From NCBI GenBank assembly GCA_947579665.1, contig OX388348.1:11842001-11906000 (forward strand): DNA of 64,000 bases, given 5' to 3'. Below the pieces are notes generated by a model, which was not told the origin of the DNA, did not search any database, and worked only from the letters and a program-made list of their open reading frames with translations. Positions within the stretch are counted from its first letter, which is position 1; every line of letters starts with the position of its first letter. Both the position numbers and the translations under genes were made by a program. Source of the stretch: Sympetrum striolatum (taxonomy: Eukaryota; Arthropoda; Insecta; Odonata; Libellulidae). Shown one piece after another: positions 25,016 to 39,300 of this stretch.

Positions 25016-27122
25016 CCTTTTATAGCTCAGAATCTCTATTATTGTTACCATGTCGAAGTTTTACGTTCAAATAAGGACATGATGGAAAATTATCCATTCC
25101 TCCAAACGTATTAGTTTAAGCCTTTTCCGAAGTTGTCCGTTTTTTATATCACTTTCGTCTGGGAGTCCGAAAAGTTACGTATCTGCAGTTTAATTGAGAT
25201 TATCGCCAAGCTTATTATTGCGAATACCAAGTATGGAAATAATACAAAGAGACTTCTTTGTTCATTTTTACTTTCCGTATTTTTGTGAGGTTTCGATGAC
25301 GAAATCTAGTCGTCATTGTAAACTGTTTAACGTCAGCGTTCCGAATGATCGGGAGTTAACGAAAGATTTTCCGATATCGTCTTTCTTTGAAGCTACTATC
25401 ACATATGCGGTAAATGGAAGAGGAAACTTATAGTCTCAATCTCGCTCGAATAAAGACGTATTATCATTGTATACGCAACGGGAGTTCTTTTATTTTCATG
25501 TTTAATATGACCCAAAGACTTGGGAATGTACGGGATAGTAATTCTTTAAGCGCATTGCGCTTACTCAAGGATTTACTCGTTACGGATTTGATCACAGATC
25601 CATCTGCCCCTAAGAAGTATCTGGTTACCCCAAGATATATCGCATTAGGTCCTCGCCATCTCATTCATCATTCATCAGAGCTTAAAGTGATCGCCTAGCT
25701 TGGAGAGTCTCGGAATGGGATTAAATAAAATGTTGAATAATCCCCCCTCATCCCTTGATTGTCTTTATATCGCTCGCGCTGTCGTTGACACGCTTGTATG
25801 AGGTGAAGGGGCTATGAATCCGGCTCGCTTCACTCCAAGGACAACCGAGAGTACTCTGCTTCCTTTTGACGTTGAAATATCCGTCCGTTACCTCCAGATT
25901 TGCCGCCGAGAGCCGCCCGCGATCTCGCATTTTCCTAAGTAATATCTTAGAAAAGTGGCCATTTTTATTTTCTTTTCCTCTATTGACCTTTTTACATTGT
26001 GACCCCATCGCATTTTTGTGCTATGTCTGCAGTGTGTATTTATTACAAACGAAGCTAGAGCTTAGAATTGGAAGATTTTTGCTCCCGTTTGTTGGCTGGT
26101 CTGATATGAGCAGTATTTAATGTTGCATTTATATCCAGTAGTCAAGCTGTCTGTTAAATCTGTTGGGTAGGCTTTTTTCAAATTAGTAGTTATTATTATA
26201 GTTTGATTTCAGTTTTTAATATTGATGTTTTTATGTATTTTATAAATATTTATGATTAAGGATACATCCATTTCGATAATTATTTACAAAAAAATGTAAA
26301 TGTAGGAACTTAAGCAAGGAATCCAGTTAAGTACTTTGGAATAAAATCCTTAGGAAAATTCAGAATGGATAAAATCAAGTCATAAACAATTTGTTGCAAC
26401 TATCTCCCTGAATCTTCCATTTTTCTTTGGGCAGAATACTTTTAAAAATTGTTTGCGCTATAACTTAAAAATAGGTGTCTATAAGTAAATAATGCAGAGA
26501 AATTTCTATAGCAAATGTGAGCTAAGTTCAGGAAAGTAGATCATAATGTGTCTGAAGACCCTGCCACTTGTCGAAAGATGGCTTGCAGGGTTCACATAGC
26601 ATGTAATATTAAGACCCTTAACATCTTGATTATGATGTTGCTAAGCTATACAATAAATAGCAAAACAACGAACATTATATTAATTTAAATTATGATGTTT
26701 TCCTACTAATAATTTATGTGAAATAAATTCCTGTTTGTGAGCCAAAAGGTCATATTGTCAAATTATAAAGGGTGTTACCATAAAGTACACATCTTAATTG
26801 TCTTAATTGTTACTAAAGTAAATGGTACACATCATAACTCATGACTTTATTTAGAATTGTGCATCTTTTTAGATTGTTTAGTATGTTAAGGTTATGTCAA
26901 ATCTTACTCAGGGATTAGGAAGGGAATGTTACTGATTATTGTACCTTTTTTCATTTTAAGTTTCCTGCAACTATGTATGAGGATTGGAATTGCTAAATCA
27001 AATAGTTGAAAATGAATACACAAATTAATGATACTATTTATAAGTATCATTTTGTTGATTGATTGATTGCAGTTGATTTTGCTCAAGCAGAAGTCTAAAG
27101 TACAATCCTTCCTTCATTTCAG
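25016..27122. other. Non-coding DNA with a GC-rich patch at 25,740-25,960
   Basis: The last GC-rich island before ash1. From about 26,100 onward the sequence is AT-rich without islands. No exon supported. The missing 5' exon of ash1 may lie here or further upstream. Confidence 0.35.
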
Positions 27123-27383
27123 GCTCCTCCGTCTACTCTCAACCGTGGCTCTGGCACAGGTACATGGGCTCGTCGAGGGGCAGATACCAGAGGTCCAACT
27201 CCTGCAGCACCTCCTTCCTCAGTGGCGTATGGGTGCAGAGGCACTCCACCTCACGTGCGAGGGAATGCCGTCATTTCAGCTGACACAGATGGTGAAGTGG
27301 CTGAGATATCTCAGCTAGCAGAGGAGCTTGGGAGAATGGGAGGAGGGAGAGACGAAGACTTGGCCATTTCAGAACATCTGCAG
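27123..27383 (+). CDS. ash1: ash1 exon a (first exon visible)
   Basis: Eighty-seven codons, phase 0 at both ends, acceptor ttcatttcag and donor cag|gtacga. It encodes a Gly/Arg/Pro/Ala-rich stretch followed by an acidic helix-like stretch ending AISEHLQ. No known domain is visible. It joins in frame with the next exon (LQ-VINQED). The upstream sequence is closed in this frame before any ATG, so it is an internal exon. Its membership in ash1 rests on phase and distance, not on a recognised motif. Confidence 0.75.
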
Positions 27384-30300
27384 GTACGACTCGTTCACTG
27401 CTGTATTCTCAACTCTTTTTCCAGAATCCAGTCTCATATTACTGTACCTGACTGTTTAGAAGACTCTTAGGAGGAAAAGAGGATGTGTTAAGTTGGAATA
27501 TATTTAATCAAAGAATTGTATAATAAAACACGGTTTTAAAAAACAACACAGTATATTTAACTTTTTGAAAGTTACTGGCTTATTTTTTAAAACCTTGTTT
27601 TATTTAACAATTCTTTGATAATGTCGGAATTCCACAAAGTTTTGACCTCCTCTGTGAATTTTTTCTCGGAATATATTTATTTTGGCTATAGTCTATGAAA
27701 AATTTGGAGAGTAATGCAATCTAGAGGGAGATGTTTTAAATGAAGCGTCCTAAAATTTGGAATAATTTTATTATCGGGATTTTATTTTATCAGTGTTTAT
27801 TACCTATGTATTATTTATTATTACCTAATTTAATAATGTTTTTTAAATATCACAATTATTCTCAATTATTGATTCTAGAAATCATCATACTTAATTTAAA
27901 AAACATTAAAATTACAATAGAAACTACCGATACAGCCATGACCATGAGTATGATTGTGACCATTTAGGTCATCATCTGGGGATGATATAAGTAAATTTTT
28001 TATTTTGCTTTATAATAAGAATTAAATAAATTCTCTGTTTAAGTTTAATTCCATTCTCCACATTTTAGTTTCAGCAGTAGTTCAGGGAGGAATTATTTCA
28101 AAACAATTTAATGTTAATTTTACGAAGACACACATATATAGTTGAAGGGGAGAGATGGAAAGTGGGAAAACAAAATTAATCAAATAAATCAAGAGTAAAT
28201 AAATTTTCCCCTTTTTTGATTTCCCCCTTAAATTTCTATGTAACTCTTTGCTCTATGTGGTTGTGTTTATTTCTGATCATGGCATGATTTGTGCTGAAAC
28301 CACAAAACATGTGTAATTTTCTTTTGGATTTTGTACAATTTTTTATTGTAAAGATTCTTACATCATATGGACATTTCTTTCCACAAAATGTCACTGAAGA
28401 TGGCAATATCTCACCAAAGCTAGTGGAAAATAAAAATTATTCTCCTTTCAGGTCATTAACCAGGAGGATTTAGCTGCCATATTGCCTGATGTGACGACAA
28501 CAGGAACAAATGACGATGGTCCCCCTTTTGATGGCTTTGAAGATGTCGGATCGGAAAGTGGGAGAGCTGATGCTGAGGAAGGTGCTACTGCAAGGGGAGT
28601 GACCTGCAAAGGTGCTGTTAAAGTTGCAGCTGCGAGTGAAGCAGGAATAGCTGGAGCGGTGGAGGCTGACGATGGGGAGTCTGGTAGTGAAGTAGAGTTG
28701 CCAGAAAGGATTGTGAGTGAAGCAATTGAACGAATTAATTTATATGAGGAGCCAATGCCTTCGAGCGAGAGGTTGAGGCCGGAAGTAGAGGGATTCTCTT
28801 ATGGATCTGAACCTGTGTTGAGGAAGCGGGGAGTGATGAGGCGGAGACATGAAGTCAGTGGTGCAGATGCGGAAGAGGCAGGGGAGGAGGAAGAGACAGG
28901 GTTAGCGCGTACGAGGGAGGGAGCGGGAAGGGGAGTGTATTCTTCAACGCTCCTCAGGCGGTTTGTCGAAAGGACTGAGATACTGTCTAGAGGTCATCGG
29001 GCAGAGAGCAAAACAGTGGCTATAGGAAGTAGGACTGATTTGCCTGATTCCTCTAGGCCTAGAGTGCATTCTCCTACTGTTGTGGAAGGTGAGGGTAGTG
29101 AAGATGTAGCTAGGCCTGTGGAGACGAAGCGGGGAGCGGTGGCATCATCATCGCCAGGGGCACCCATGACACGTACAAGGGGGAGGCCACCCCGTTTGGC
29201 CAGGAACACCGTGGTTGAAGAGGCTGAATGTGTGGGTTTGGAGGTACAAGGTGCGACAAGAGGCTGTCTCGTGTCTGCTCCTCTGCATGGCCACATGCCG
29301 GAGTTGGAGTCATACATGCGGCTGGACTGTTCAGTTTCAAACGTTTCCCCCGACAGTGGAATCCAGTCTGTTGCAGGATCCCCCCCTCACCCATCTTGTT
29401 CTCCTGCATCAGACAGACCAACTCACGATTCCCCAGCTCATCCACCAATATCATCACCACCCCCACCTGGAAGTTCACCTGCTTCTGTCCGTGAAACTTC
29501 CGTTCCTCCTCATACTTCATTCCCCATAGTCCCTACCCCTGTGCCTGTGCTTCCAGCTGGTCCTGTAGATCAATCACCGAGTGATCCAGTATCGAGGATA
29601 GGTCATTCTACTGAACCAGACACCCAGTCATTCATTGGAGAAGTGAGAACTTTGAGGTCATCCGACGGAAGCTCTGCAGGAGCAAAACAATCTGAATGCT
29701 CCATCAAAGACAAAGCCCCAAGTGAAAGGGTGACTTCTCGTCAAAGGAGAGGTCCTGGTAGGCCCCGTGGCAGGAAATCATGTTATCCTACCAGTACAGT
29801 GGAGGAAAAGGAGGCGTGTGATTCATCTGTTAGGAATACCGATACAGCATTAGAGCATAGCATCGGAATTAATCCAAATCAGGATAATACCCTTTCTGAG
29901 AAAAGTAATAGAAGAAGGCAAGCTATCATTGTTGAGGATGTTCCCCCACCACCATCTCCAGTTCCCATCAGAAGAGGTCCTGGGAGGCCGAAGAAAGCTC
30001 CCCCAGTATTAGAGCCAAACCTTCCTCTACCGGAGGTCTCGCGGAGGGAGAAGAGTCGTTCGGGTAGGGGTAATGGGGTTGGTAGGGGAATCCAGCGGAG
30101 CTCAGACGTCTTCCTTTCTCAAATGTGTAGAGACGGCATATCTGAAACAGAAAATGTAGAAGTTCACTGTGGTTCTGGGGTCATATCCAGGGCAATGGTT
30201 AGGGAACAGCGGTTTGCTCATTTATCAAGAAATCGTAGGGGCAAGTCGCATGTATTGATTAAGCCAGGGCCCAATGAACGTTTGGTGGACACATCAAGTG

Positions 30301-33300
30301 GTGTTTATGTTGTTGGAAACAGGAGGTCTGAGCAGTCCACCAAGGTTGTTGAGCCAAGTTGTAAATTATCTAAGACAGCTAGTGATGTAGGTGTGGCGAG
30401 ATCTGATCTTTTTGTCCCACCTGGTGATAATACTGTGAAATGCTCTGATACTGTAGGAGTGAAAAAGAGCAGAAAGTTAGTGAGGAACCGGAAAATGGTT
30501 AGGGTAAAGAAAGTGGTACAAGTTGAGAGGCCACTCTATAAAATGGGTACAGGTTTGCAGAAGAAAAAGAGTGGCAGGAGAAAGAGTTTCAAAGTGGAGA
30601 GTATGGGAATGGGTGACAAGACAGAAAAGAACGGTCCAAAAGGTTTAGCAGAAGGAGGTGGCAAAGCTGTACCACAAGAAATCACAGCAAAAAACTCTTC
30701 AGTTATTGGTGGGAAGGGTTCTTGTGAAGTTGGAAAGCAACCGTGCCCAGTGTCACATTCCCCCGGAAGCAGTCGGTCCAGTTCCCACAAGAAACAACAG
30801 CGAGCGGCTGTAGTTCCCAGCATGGAGAAACCAATAGTTCCAGAGGTGGCAAGCATTCATCAAAACGTTGAACTTGTGGCTGTCAAAGAAGATCCAGCTA
30901 AGCCTCTCATACCAGACAAGAGCGCAGCAAGTTTGTTGGGCCATAAGCATAAGAAGAGAAAGAAGAAATCTAGAAAACAGGAGCGGCCAAAGAGGAGAAG
31001 CATGCCCACCAATGATCCCTCTTTCCTCGACAATCTCGATACCGTTGTGAGGCTCTTGCAGCAATGCACGATATCAAGGAATGTCGTGCCTACACCTAAA
31101 CCTGGGGAGATCTTACTTCCATCCATATTCCGAGTGAGGCGGATGGCAAAGAAGAGGAAAGGGAGTGAAAGATCTCGCACCAGCGATAAGGAGTCTGGTA
31201 CTGAGGGAGATGGAGGGAAGGAGAAAGGCAAAAGGAGAGTGAAGAAGAGTGCCGTGGAAGTGCCAAAGGTATGTCTCATATTTTGTTATTTCCAAAAAGT
31301 TAAGGACTTACTGTTTTAAATTTTTTCCCCCAAAAGATCTTTTAATTTAGAGATGAAGTCCAAGCTAGGCAGAATCATGCTTTTGTGCTGCTTCCACTAT
31401 GTGTGTTTATCCTTAACTTTAAAGTCAACTATTCCTTTTACACATATTAATTTTTGTGGTATGCTGATCTTTCATGTATAATTTCATCCATCTTCAAAAG
31501 TGGAGAAAATTATTAAGCAATTATCAACAATAAAAGGTTGAAGAGTTTAGCAATTCCTTCATTCATTTATTATTGTACTGGAATTTTCATAAATAATAAA
31601 TTTAGCATATACAAATTTATTCTTATAAGCACAGTAACTTCTTCTAAATGGTGCAACACTCTCTGATCAACATCTCTAAGTTAAAATTTTTCCTGAACAG
31701 TATTTTTCTTCTCCTTCATAATTATTCTACTCTTTATCTGCATTTTTAAAGCTGCTCCCTTACTTTACTTAAGTAAAATAAAATATGGAAACCTGTCATT
31801 TTATTTTAGTTTTTACTTAACTTCATTTTCATTACTTGTTTTCCCAGTTAGGAATATAAATCTGTCAGGTGCAATTCTTACTGTTAAATTGTTTTGGCAT
31901 ACTGTCTTACTTACAATGTTTAGGATCAAATTATTAACTGCAAAAAGATGGGATTTATGTATTGTATTGGTTGTATTAATGCAATTATAATGGGACCTAA
32001 GCAGAGGTAATCTTTCATATGTACTTACTCAGCTTTTAAACCATCTTAATTCTCAAAGTTTATGGAACTAGATGATTAGTATTTTTAATCCCTTTACTTT
32101 TACTTACAATTATTTTTAACTATTTTGTTGCTTTTGATAATACTTTATATATGTTTACTTATCAGAATAAAGTAAAATATGCCTTTCACGCTCTCTCTTT
32201 ACTATTAATATGCAAACATTGTTTGAACTAATTCATGCATATTTGTAGTCTCAGTTTTTGTAATTGTCACAGGAATTGAACTAAATTCTATTTTCTTTCA
32301 GGGAAGGGAAAGAGCAGAATCAAACGAGCAGAGGTTACCTCTGAAGAAGAGGCATTATCATGTGTCAACTCCTGCTAGCCAACCATTGCCATCTGAGTCA
32401 GTTGTTGCAGACTCATCTTTTGAAGTAACTAAGGTTTCTGGGGTGACTGGCAAGACAATGCATTCTGAAAAATCCAGTGAAAGAGTTAGCTCAACGCCAA
32501 AATCCAGTGAAAAGGCCATTACCACACCAAAATCCACAGAGAAGGTAGTCTCAACACCAAAATCTGCAGAAAGAGTCATGGTGACTCCCAAATCATCTGA
32601 AAGAGTCAGTCAGGCTGCAGCTAGGATAGCAGATGCAAAATCAAAGGGGGCAGAAGCCCATAGAAATTCAATCGATGAAGCCATCGAAGCTTGCATCACT
32701 AGGTATGCTTCTCCTGGGAAAGGTGGTGCTGAGGGTCAACTTACTAAGAGTGGATCTTCAGCCACCAACCAGGCCTCTGTTCCTCAACCCAGCATCGCAA
32801 CAGCACAGTCAAGCTCCGTTCCTGTTGCTGCCACTCCAAAAAAGCGACACCGGCTGGAGATGCAAGCCAGTGGGTGCAGCAGTTCAAAGTCTCCCTCACC
32901 ACCCTCAGTACCATTGCCTTCACCAAGTACACATTCACCCCCTGCAAAGAGGGTACTGTCTTCACGTAACAGGTTGAGCACACAAGACACCAGCTCCACC
33001 CTCTCTCCAACCCGTGTTCCTTCCAACAGTGCCAAAGTTGCGGCTCTCATGCCAATGGAGACCAATGCCGTGGTGTCCTCCACGGTATCTGCCAGTCAGT
33101 CGAGCGAGGCAGTCAGCTTAAGTGGGTTAAAAGCATTGGTAATGGATGAGGAAGGTGAAGGCTGTGGTAAGGAGGGGGGAGAGAAGGTGGAAGATGGAGA
33201 AGATGGAGCAAATAAGAAGAAAAAGAAGAAGATCATCAGGGATGTAAGGGTGCATGTCACAAAGCTGACTCCAAGCGACATCATGAAGAAGGTGGTGAGC

Positions 33301-36300
33301 GTGGTGAAGAAGAGGATCAGGAGAAAGAAGAGCATCAACAGGACGGGGTTTCCAGTGAAACGGAAGAAGAAGAGGCCAAGGGAGCTGCCGACAATCACAG
33401 CACCGCCAGCAGAAAGCGTGGTGCCAAAGGCTGAGAAATCCAATGACATGGAGATCGAGACTGAGAAGGTAGAAGAAGGTGTTGCAGAAGTGGAATCTGC
33501 AGAGAAGTCCACAACTGCTGGAGCCTCTCAAGTACCGGAAGCTTCTGCACGGCGAGATTCCTCAAAAGTGAAATCAACCAAAGTGATTGGGGAGGTGAAT
33601 AGGACAAGCGAAGAGACTGATGTGAGTGTTAAGGACGATATTGAGGAGATTCAGAGACAGGGAGTTAAGGAGGAGTCCCTGGAAGATGGGTCAAAAGTAT
33701 CGATTCCAGTTGTCTGTGATAAAGGCAAGGTTGCCAAGAGGAAAAAGGATTTCATCGATAAGGAATCTCTGAAAAGCATAGAAATGAATCAGTTTCCTTT
33801 GGTGGCAGTGAAGAAGTTGAAGAAGTTCAAGGAAGAGGATGAACGTGACTACAGGTGAGATGGTCTTTTCTCTTTTCTGTTTTGCCTTGTATTATTTGGT
33901 GGGACATCTCTTTAAGGAAGCCACTCTAATATGTCTCCTATTCTTTCTGTACAAGTTTATTTTAACAATCAATGACTCCCTGACTGTATGTGCTATGATA
34001 ATTTATTTAATGAGAGAATAGCATCTTGGTTATAAATTCTGAATTCGCAACATGTAAATATCACTCTATAATCCAATTTACATTGGGTTAAAATTTGACT
34101 ATTTTATGTGAGGTATATCTTCAACATTTTTTGTACTAATGTGCATATTTTGTCCAGTACATATCTGTCTCTCTGTTTCTTTCTTTATGGTATCTTTTTT
34201 CATTCCCGCAACCAATTCTTAGTCTATGACACTATCCCTTTATTCAGTTTTATCTTCTCCATTATTAATTACCATACACCGAAGACTAAAAACAAATGAC
34301 AAGACAACATTTGGAAGCAGGAAAATTCCTTAATTACTATTTTCATTCTATTTTCACATTATCTGTCTTTCATAGATTCTCACCTATTTTAGAAATAACC
34401 AAATCACTAAAAATCTCACATACACATCATTCATCTGCATCAAAGGTTATAATTATAGTACTACAGTAGTACCTCTTACTACGAGTGTTCCTTTGTACGA
34501 GTGTTTCATACTACGAGCTGTCACTCAGCCGAAATATTGACTCTTAGGACGAGCGAAATTTCTTACTACGAGCGTGCGGGTATAATCGTATCCTGTTTTT
34601 GGCGCTGTCTAATAAGTTCGCGGACGAGCTACCAGGGCTACCAAGGACCCGATGGTAAGCTCGAAACTAAATCCCTTTTATAAGTTGCTTACGTTGGTCA
34701 CTTTGGTAAACGAGCCAAAACAAAGCGGGATGAGGAGCTCAATGCTGATAAGACCAAATCAAAATTCTTCTTGGATCACCCTGCCGTCGCTCACTCAGTT
34801 CGCGTTTTGAAATCATTGGAAAAGCATTTCTGAATTGTGTTCTGGCGAATATTTGTGTTTTTTTGCATTGTATTCTGTAACTTCTACATTAGCCATGGGG
34901 CCTAAGAATCATAGTGTAAAGGAGAGTAGTGATAATAAGAAAAAGCTTATCACGATCGATATTAAGAAGGAAATTATCAAAAAATATGAAAAAGGACTGC
35001 GTGTTGCTGTCTTGGCGCGCCAATACAAACGGAGTATGTCGACGATGTGCACCATTTTGAAGAAAAAGAAGGAGATAAAGGTCTTGTCGTCATCGAAGGG
35101 TGTCGCAAGGCTGTCGAAGAACCGGACAGTTGTGAACGAGGAGATGGAAAAATTGCTTCTGATTTGGTTGAACGAGAAGGAACTCGCAGGTGATATTGTA
35201 ACTGAGGACATCATCTGAGAGAAGGCACGAATTTTGTACGACGATCTTTACAAGAAGTCTCCTGGAACGTCATCGGAAGAACCTGCGGATACTGTGGATC
35301 TTTTCAAGTCCAGTCGAGGCTGGTTTGAAAAATTCAAGCAGAGAACTGGCATCCACAGCGTACTATGACATGGTGAGGCAGCCAGTTCGGACACCAAGGC
35401 GGCTGAAGCGTTCGTTAAAGACTTCGCCGAACTCATCCCGCCGTCGCAGGGACGTAGCCTGCCGTCGCAGGGCTACGTCTCACAGCAGGTTTTTAACTGT
35501 GATGAGGCTGGCCTGTTTTGGAGGAAGAAGACGGACGTTCATCACCGCCGAGGAGAAGAAGTTGCCAGGCCATAAGCCAATGAAGGATAGGCTGACGCTT
35601 GATTTTTGCGCTAACGCCAGTGGGGACTGCAAAATCAAGCCTCTTCTGGTCTACCATTCGGAAAATCCGAGGGCCTTCAAGGCTCACAAGATAATTAAGG
35701 AGAAGCTACCAGTGATGTGGAGGGCTAACGTGAAGGCCTGGGTCGCCAGGCAATTAACCATCGAGAGGGTAAACACCGCCTTCGTCCCGGCTGTGAAGAC
35801 TTTCCTACTTGAACAAAGCCTTTCTCTCAAGGCCCTCCTCGTGCTTGACAATGCCCCGGGACACCCTCCGAACCTTCAGGATGAAATTTTAAATGAGTTC
35901 AGCTTCATCAAGATCCTTTACCTGCCGCCGAATATGAATCTTGCAGCCCATGGATCAGCAGTTGATTTCCAATTTTAAGAAACTGTACACCAAGCATTTG
36001 TTTCATCAGTGCTTTGATATCTCTGCGCTAATTCTGGAAAGATCATTTTAATATCACTAACTACATCAAAATCATCAATCTGGCGTGGCAGGGAGTCACT
36101 AGAAGAACTCTGAATTCGGCCTGGAGGAAGCTGTGGTCAGAAGCTGTGGCCCGAAGCTGTTTCCGAACAAGACTCCATGGGACTCGAACCAGTATTGCCT
36201 GATGTGGAAGAAATCATATCTCTAGGTAAATCCATGGGGCTGGAGGTGGATGATGCCGACATTAATGAACTCCTCGAGGGCCATGGAGAAGAACTGACGA

Positions 36301-39300
36301 TGGAAGAACTTCTTCTGCTTCAGGAGCACGATCAGTCAGATGCAGTGGAGAAAACTGTATTGTGGGAGAAAGCAGGAATGTCGGAGGATGTGCTGCCATC
36401 CGAAAAATTAAGAGAAATGTTATGGAAGTGGCAAGAACTGTCCGATTTTGCCAAAAAACATCACCCAGATAAATTAAATTCGGGGCGTGCGGCTGCATTG
36501 TTTAACGATAATGGTATGGAACACTTTAGAAAAATTTTTAAAAGCCGTATGAAACAAATTTTGCTTGCTAGGTTCCTGAAAAAACGAACTGCAGAGGACG
36601 AACAATGTTCACCAAGCAAATTGCCTACATTAGATGCAGTGCAAGAGAAAACACAAAAAATAGTGGTAGGATTGGTGATTATCTGTCTTACTACCAAGGG
36701 TACCCCTTTCAAAATATCTATTTAACGTACATTTTTGCATTAATCTTATTATAAAATATGAATTATGATAAATTGTAAATCATATTTGGAAAATATTGAT
36801 GATAGAATTTATTGCTGATATTTTTTTTAATTCTAGCATAATTTTTTCATGATTCTTCTAAAAATAATTTATTCCTACATTAAGTTTGTAAAAAAAAGGA
36901 TTTAATGTTGGTTTGATCTGAATCAATGTAGATGGTACAACTTAGTAATATCTTTTTACATGCTTCAAATACACTTCATACTGGGACATTTTTAGTTCAA
37001 AATGACATTTTCATACTTTGGTCTCTGGGTAGTAGTAAGGAAGTTCATTATTCAAAAATTGTTTTTGGTAGACTTGTATGTAATAAGACTAATTTCTCTT
37101 TTTCACAGTGATGACAATGCTCTACCATTTGAACCCTTGCCAAGTGGGGATGCTGGCTCTGGAGATGAATCCAAATCTGGTGCAAGGAAAAAGCAACCTA
37201 GGTGGAGGAAGAAGTTCCTGGTTGCTGGACTCTTTTCAGATTTCTACAAGGAGGATGAGTAAGTATTTTGTTTCTTCTTATAGTGATATCTCCTCACTAT
37301 ATTAGCTTGTTTCTTCTACTTTTAACCTACTACTGAAGCATTCCTAGCTCAAGCTTTTCCCTGTATGAATTATTTTTTATTATTGCATATGCTGCAATAA
37401 GGCTTGACAGGTGTCAGCCCACATACATTCAAGTAATACACAATATATGCAAACACTCAAAAATTTGTTTATTATTATCTATGATAGAGCTGCACATTTT
37501 AATCTGAAATGAATATGAATCTTATCATTATAAATGTGTGTAAAATATACTAAATTGGGGTAAACGAAGGAATAATTATGAACTGTGATTCAGTAATTGT
37601 CACATCTGTGGTATCCAAATTTATCTTCTATGTGATTCTTTCGAAAATGATCAGAGAATGGAATAGTGTATATCATTTGCTAGAATACCTTCTCTGATAA
37701 TCATTATTTAGAGTTTGGCTAAGAAAGCCAAACTCTTAATTTTGTGCCAGCAAAGGTTTCAAATATGTATTTCATATGAATATATAGTAGCTATACTAAT
37801 TACACTATGCAAACTTTTGTAGGCCTAGACGTCACAATGGAGATGTATCAGGTACGGGGAAGCAACGTTTGGCATATCGGCCTGAGGAGCACAGGCATGG
37901 GTTGCTTCCCCCTCCTTACCATTGCGGCAAATGGCTGAGACAACGTCGGTTAGATTTCCAGCTTCCTTATGATCTCTGGTGGCTTCATACCCATAGTCAA
38001 CTTCCAGGAAGGGATATTGTGCCATCTTGGAATTACAAGAAAATACGAACTAGTAAGTAAACAATGAAAATATCTATATAACCGAAGACAGGTTTGAATT
38101 TCATAGTAATGCAGAGGCCATATTGGCACATTCATTTATTCATTTTTTTATGCTCAGTAATTGTATGTATTTTAGATGTATCTAGATTATGCTATTTTTC
38201 ATGAATACTAAGAGGATTCCTAAAAGAAATTCTTTTCTTTATTTGGGATATTAATTAAATTTTCTCTTTATCCATTTTCAATGAGAGAAATAGTAAAGAG
38301 TTATTATTATTTAAACAGCTTCTACTGACTATTTGAATGTTCTAATGTAATTTTTCTAGTTTGGTATGGAAATCATATTTAAGTATAAATTCAGAAAAGG
38401 ATTCATTGTGTCATGTTAATCTCACTTTAAATTTCTGAAAGGAATAATCAACTCTTTTCTTGCAGATGTATACTATGACGTGAAGCCAACTTATACCTAT
38501 GAAGCGCAAGCGTGTAACTGCACCCTATCCCAGAAGCAAGACGCAAATAGCTGTGGGGAGGATTGCATTAATCGTATGGTTTATGTGGAATGCTCTCCTC
38601 AGCTATGTCCTTGTAAAGATCTTTGCAAAAATCAAAAGATCCAGAAACATGAATGGGCCCCTGGACTAGAGAAGTTCATGACCAAAGACAAGGTAAGGAC
38701 ACCAAGATCTACATCTGAAATAGTTCCATAATAATTAAGTTTTTCCATTTATGGCAGCATTGTTATATTAGTGGTTTTGCTGAGGTTTAATCCCAGCAAT
38801 GGCATTTCATCTCCCAGAAGTGTTGTGGGAATCTGAGGTCAATTTAGCCTGTACAAATGAATACCAGATGTAATAATAGCTGGTTGTATATTGCATGCTA
38901 CATTACCTTTAAGTCGCTGTTAAGCTCAGTCATGAAAAGCCTTGGTGCTGTTTGTAATCGGCTATAAAAATATGTTGATGTACTAATTAAAGGCTTTTAT
39001 AGTTGTTTTGTTCAATGGTTATTCATTATTTAAATGAAATTTTAACCATTTTTCCTAGGGTTGGGGTGTTAGAACTAAGTATGCTATCAAAACAGGAGAG
39101 TTCATCTTGGAGTATGTGGGAGAGGTAGTGAGTGAAAAGGAATTCAAGAACAGGATGGCATCTCGATATATTAATGATACTCATCATTACTGTCTCAACC
39201 TGGATGGTGGTCTAGTTATTGATGGACATCGAATGGGTGGTGATGGTAAGATTCACAAATTTTATGATTCCTTTCTTGTAGAGATAGATGAAAGAATGAG

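Noticed and set aside
29110..33607. Minus-strand frames opposite ash1 exons b and c
   Set aside because: They are shadows of a long coding exon with biased codon use; no independent evidence.
34895..36725. Domesticated Tigger gene
   Set aside because: Two in-frame stops and at least two frame changes break it, and no splice sites repair the frame.
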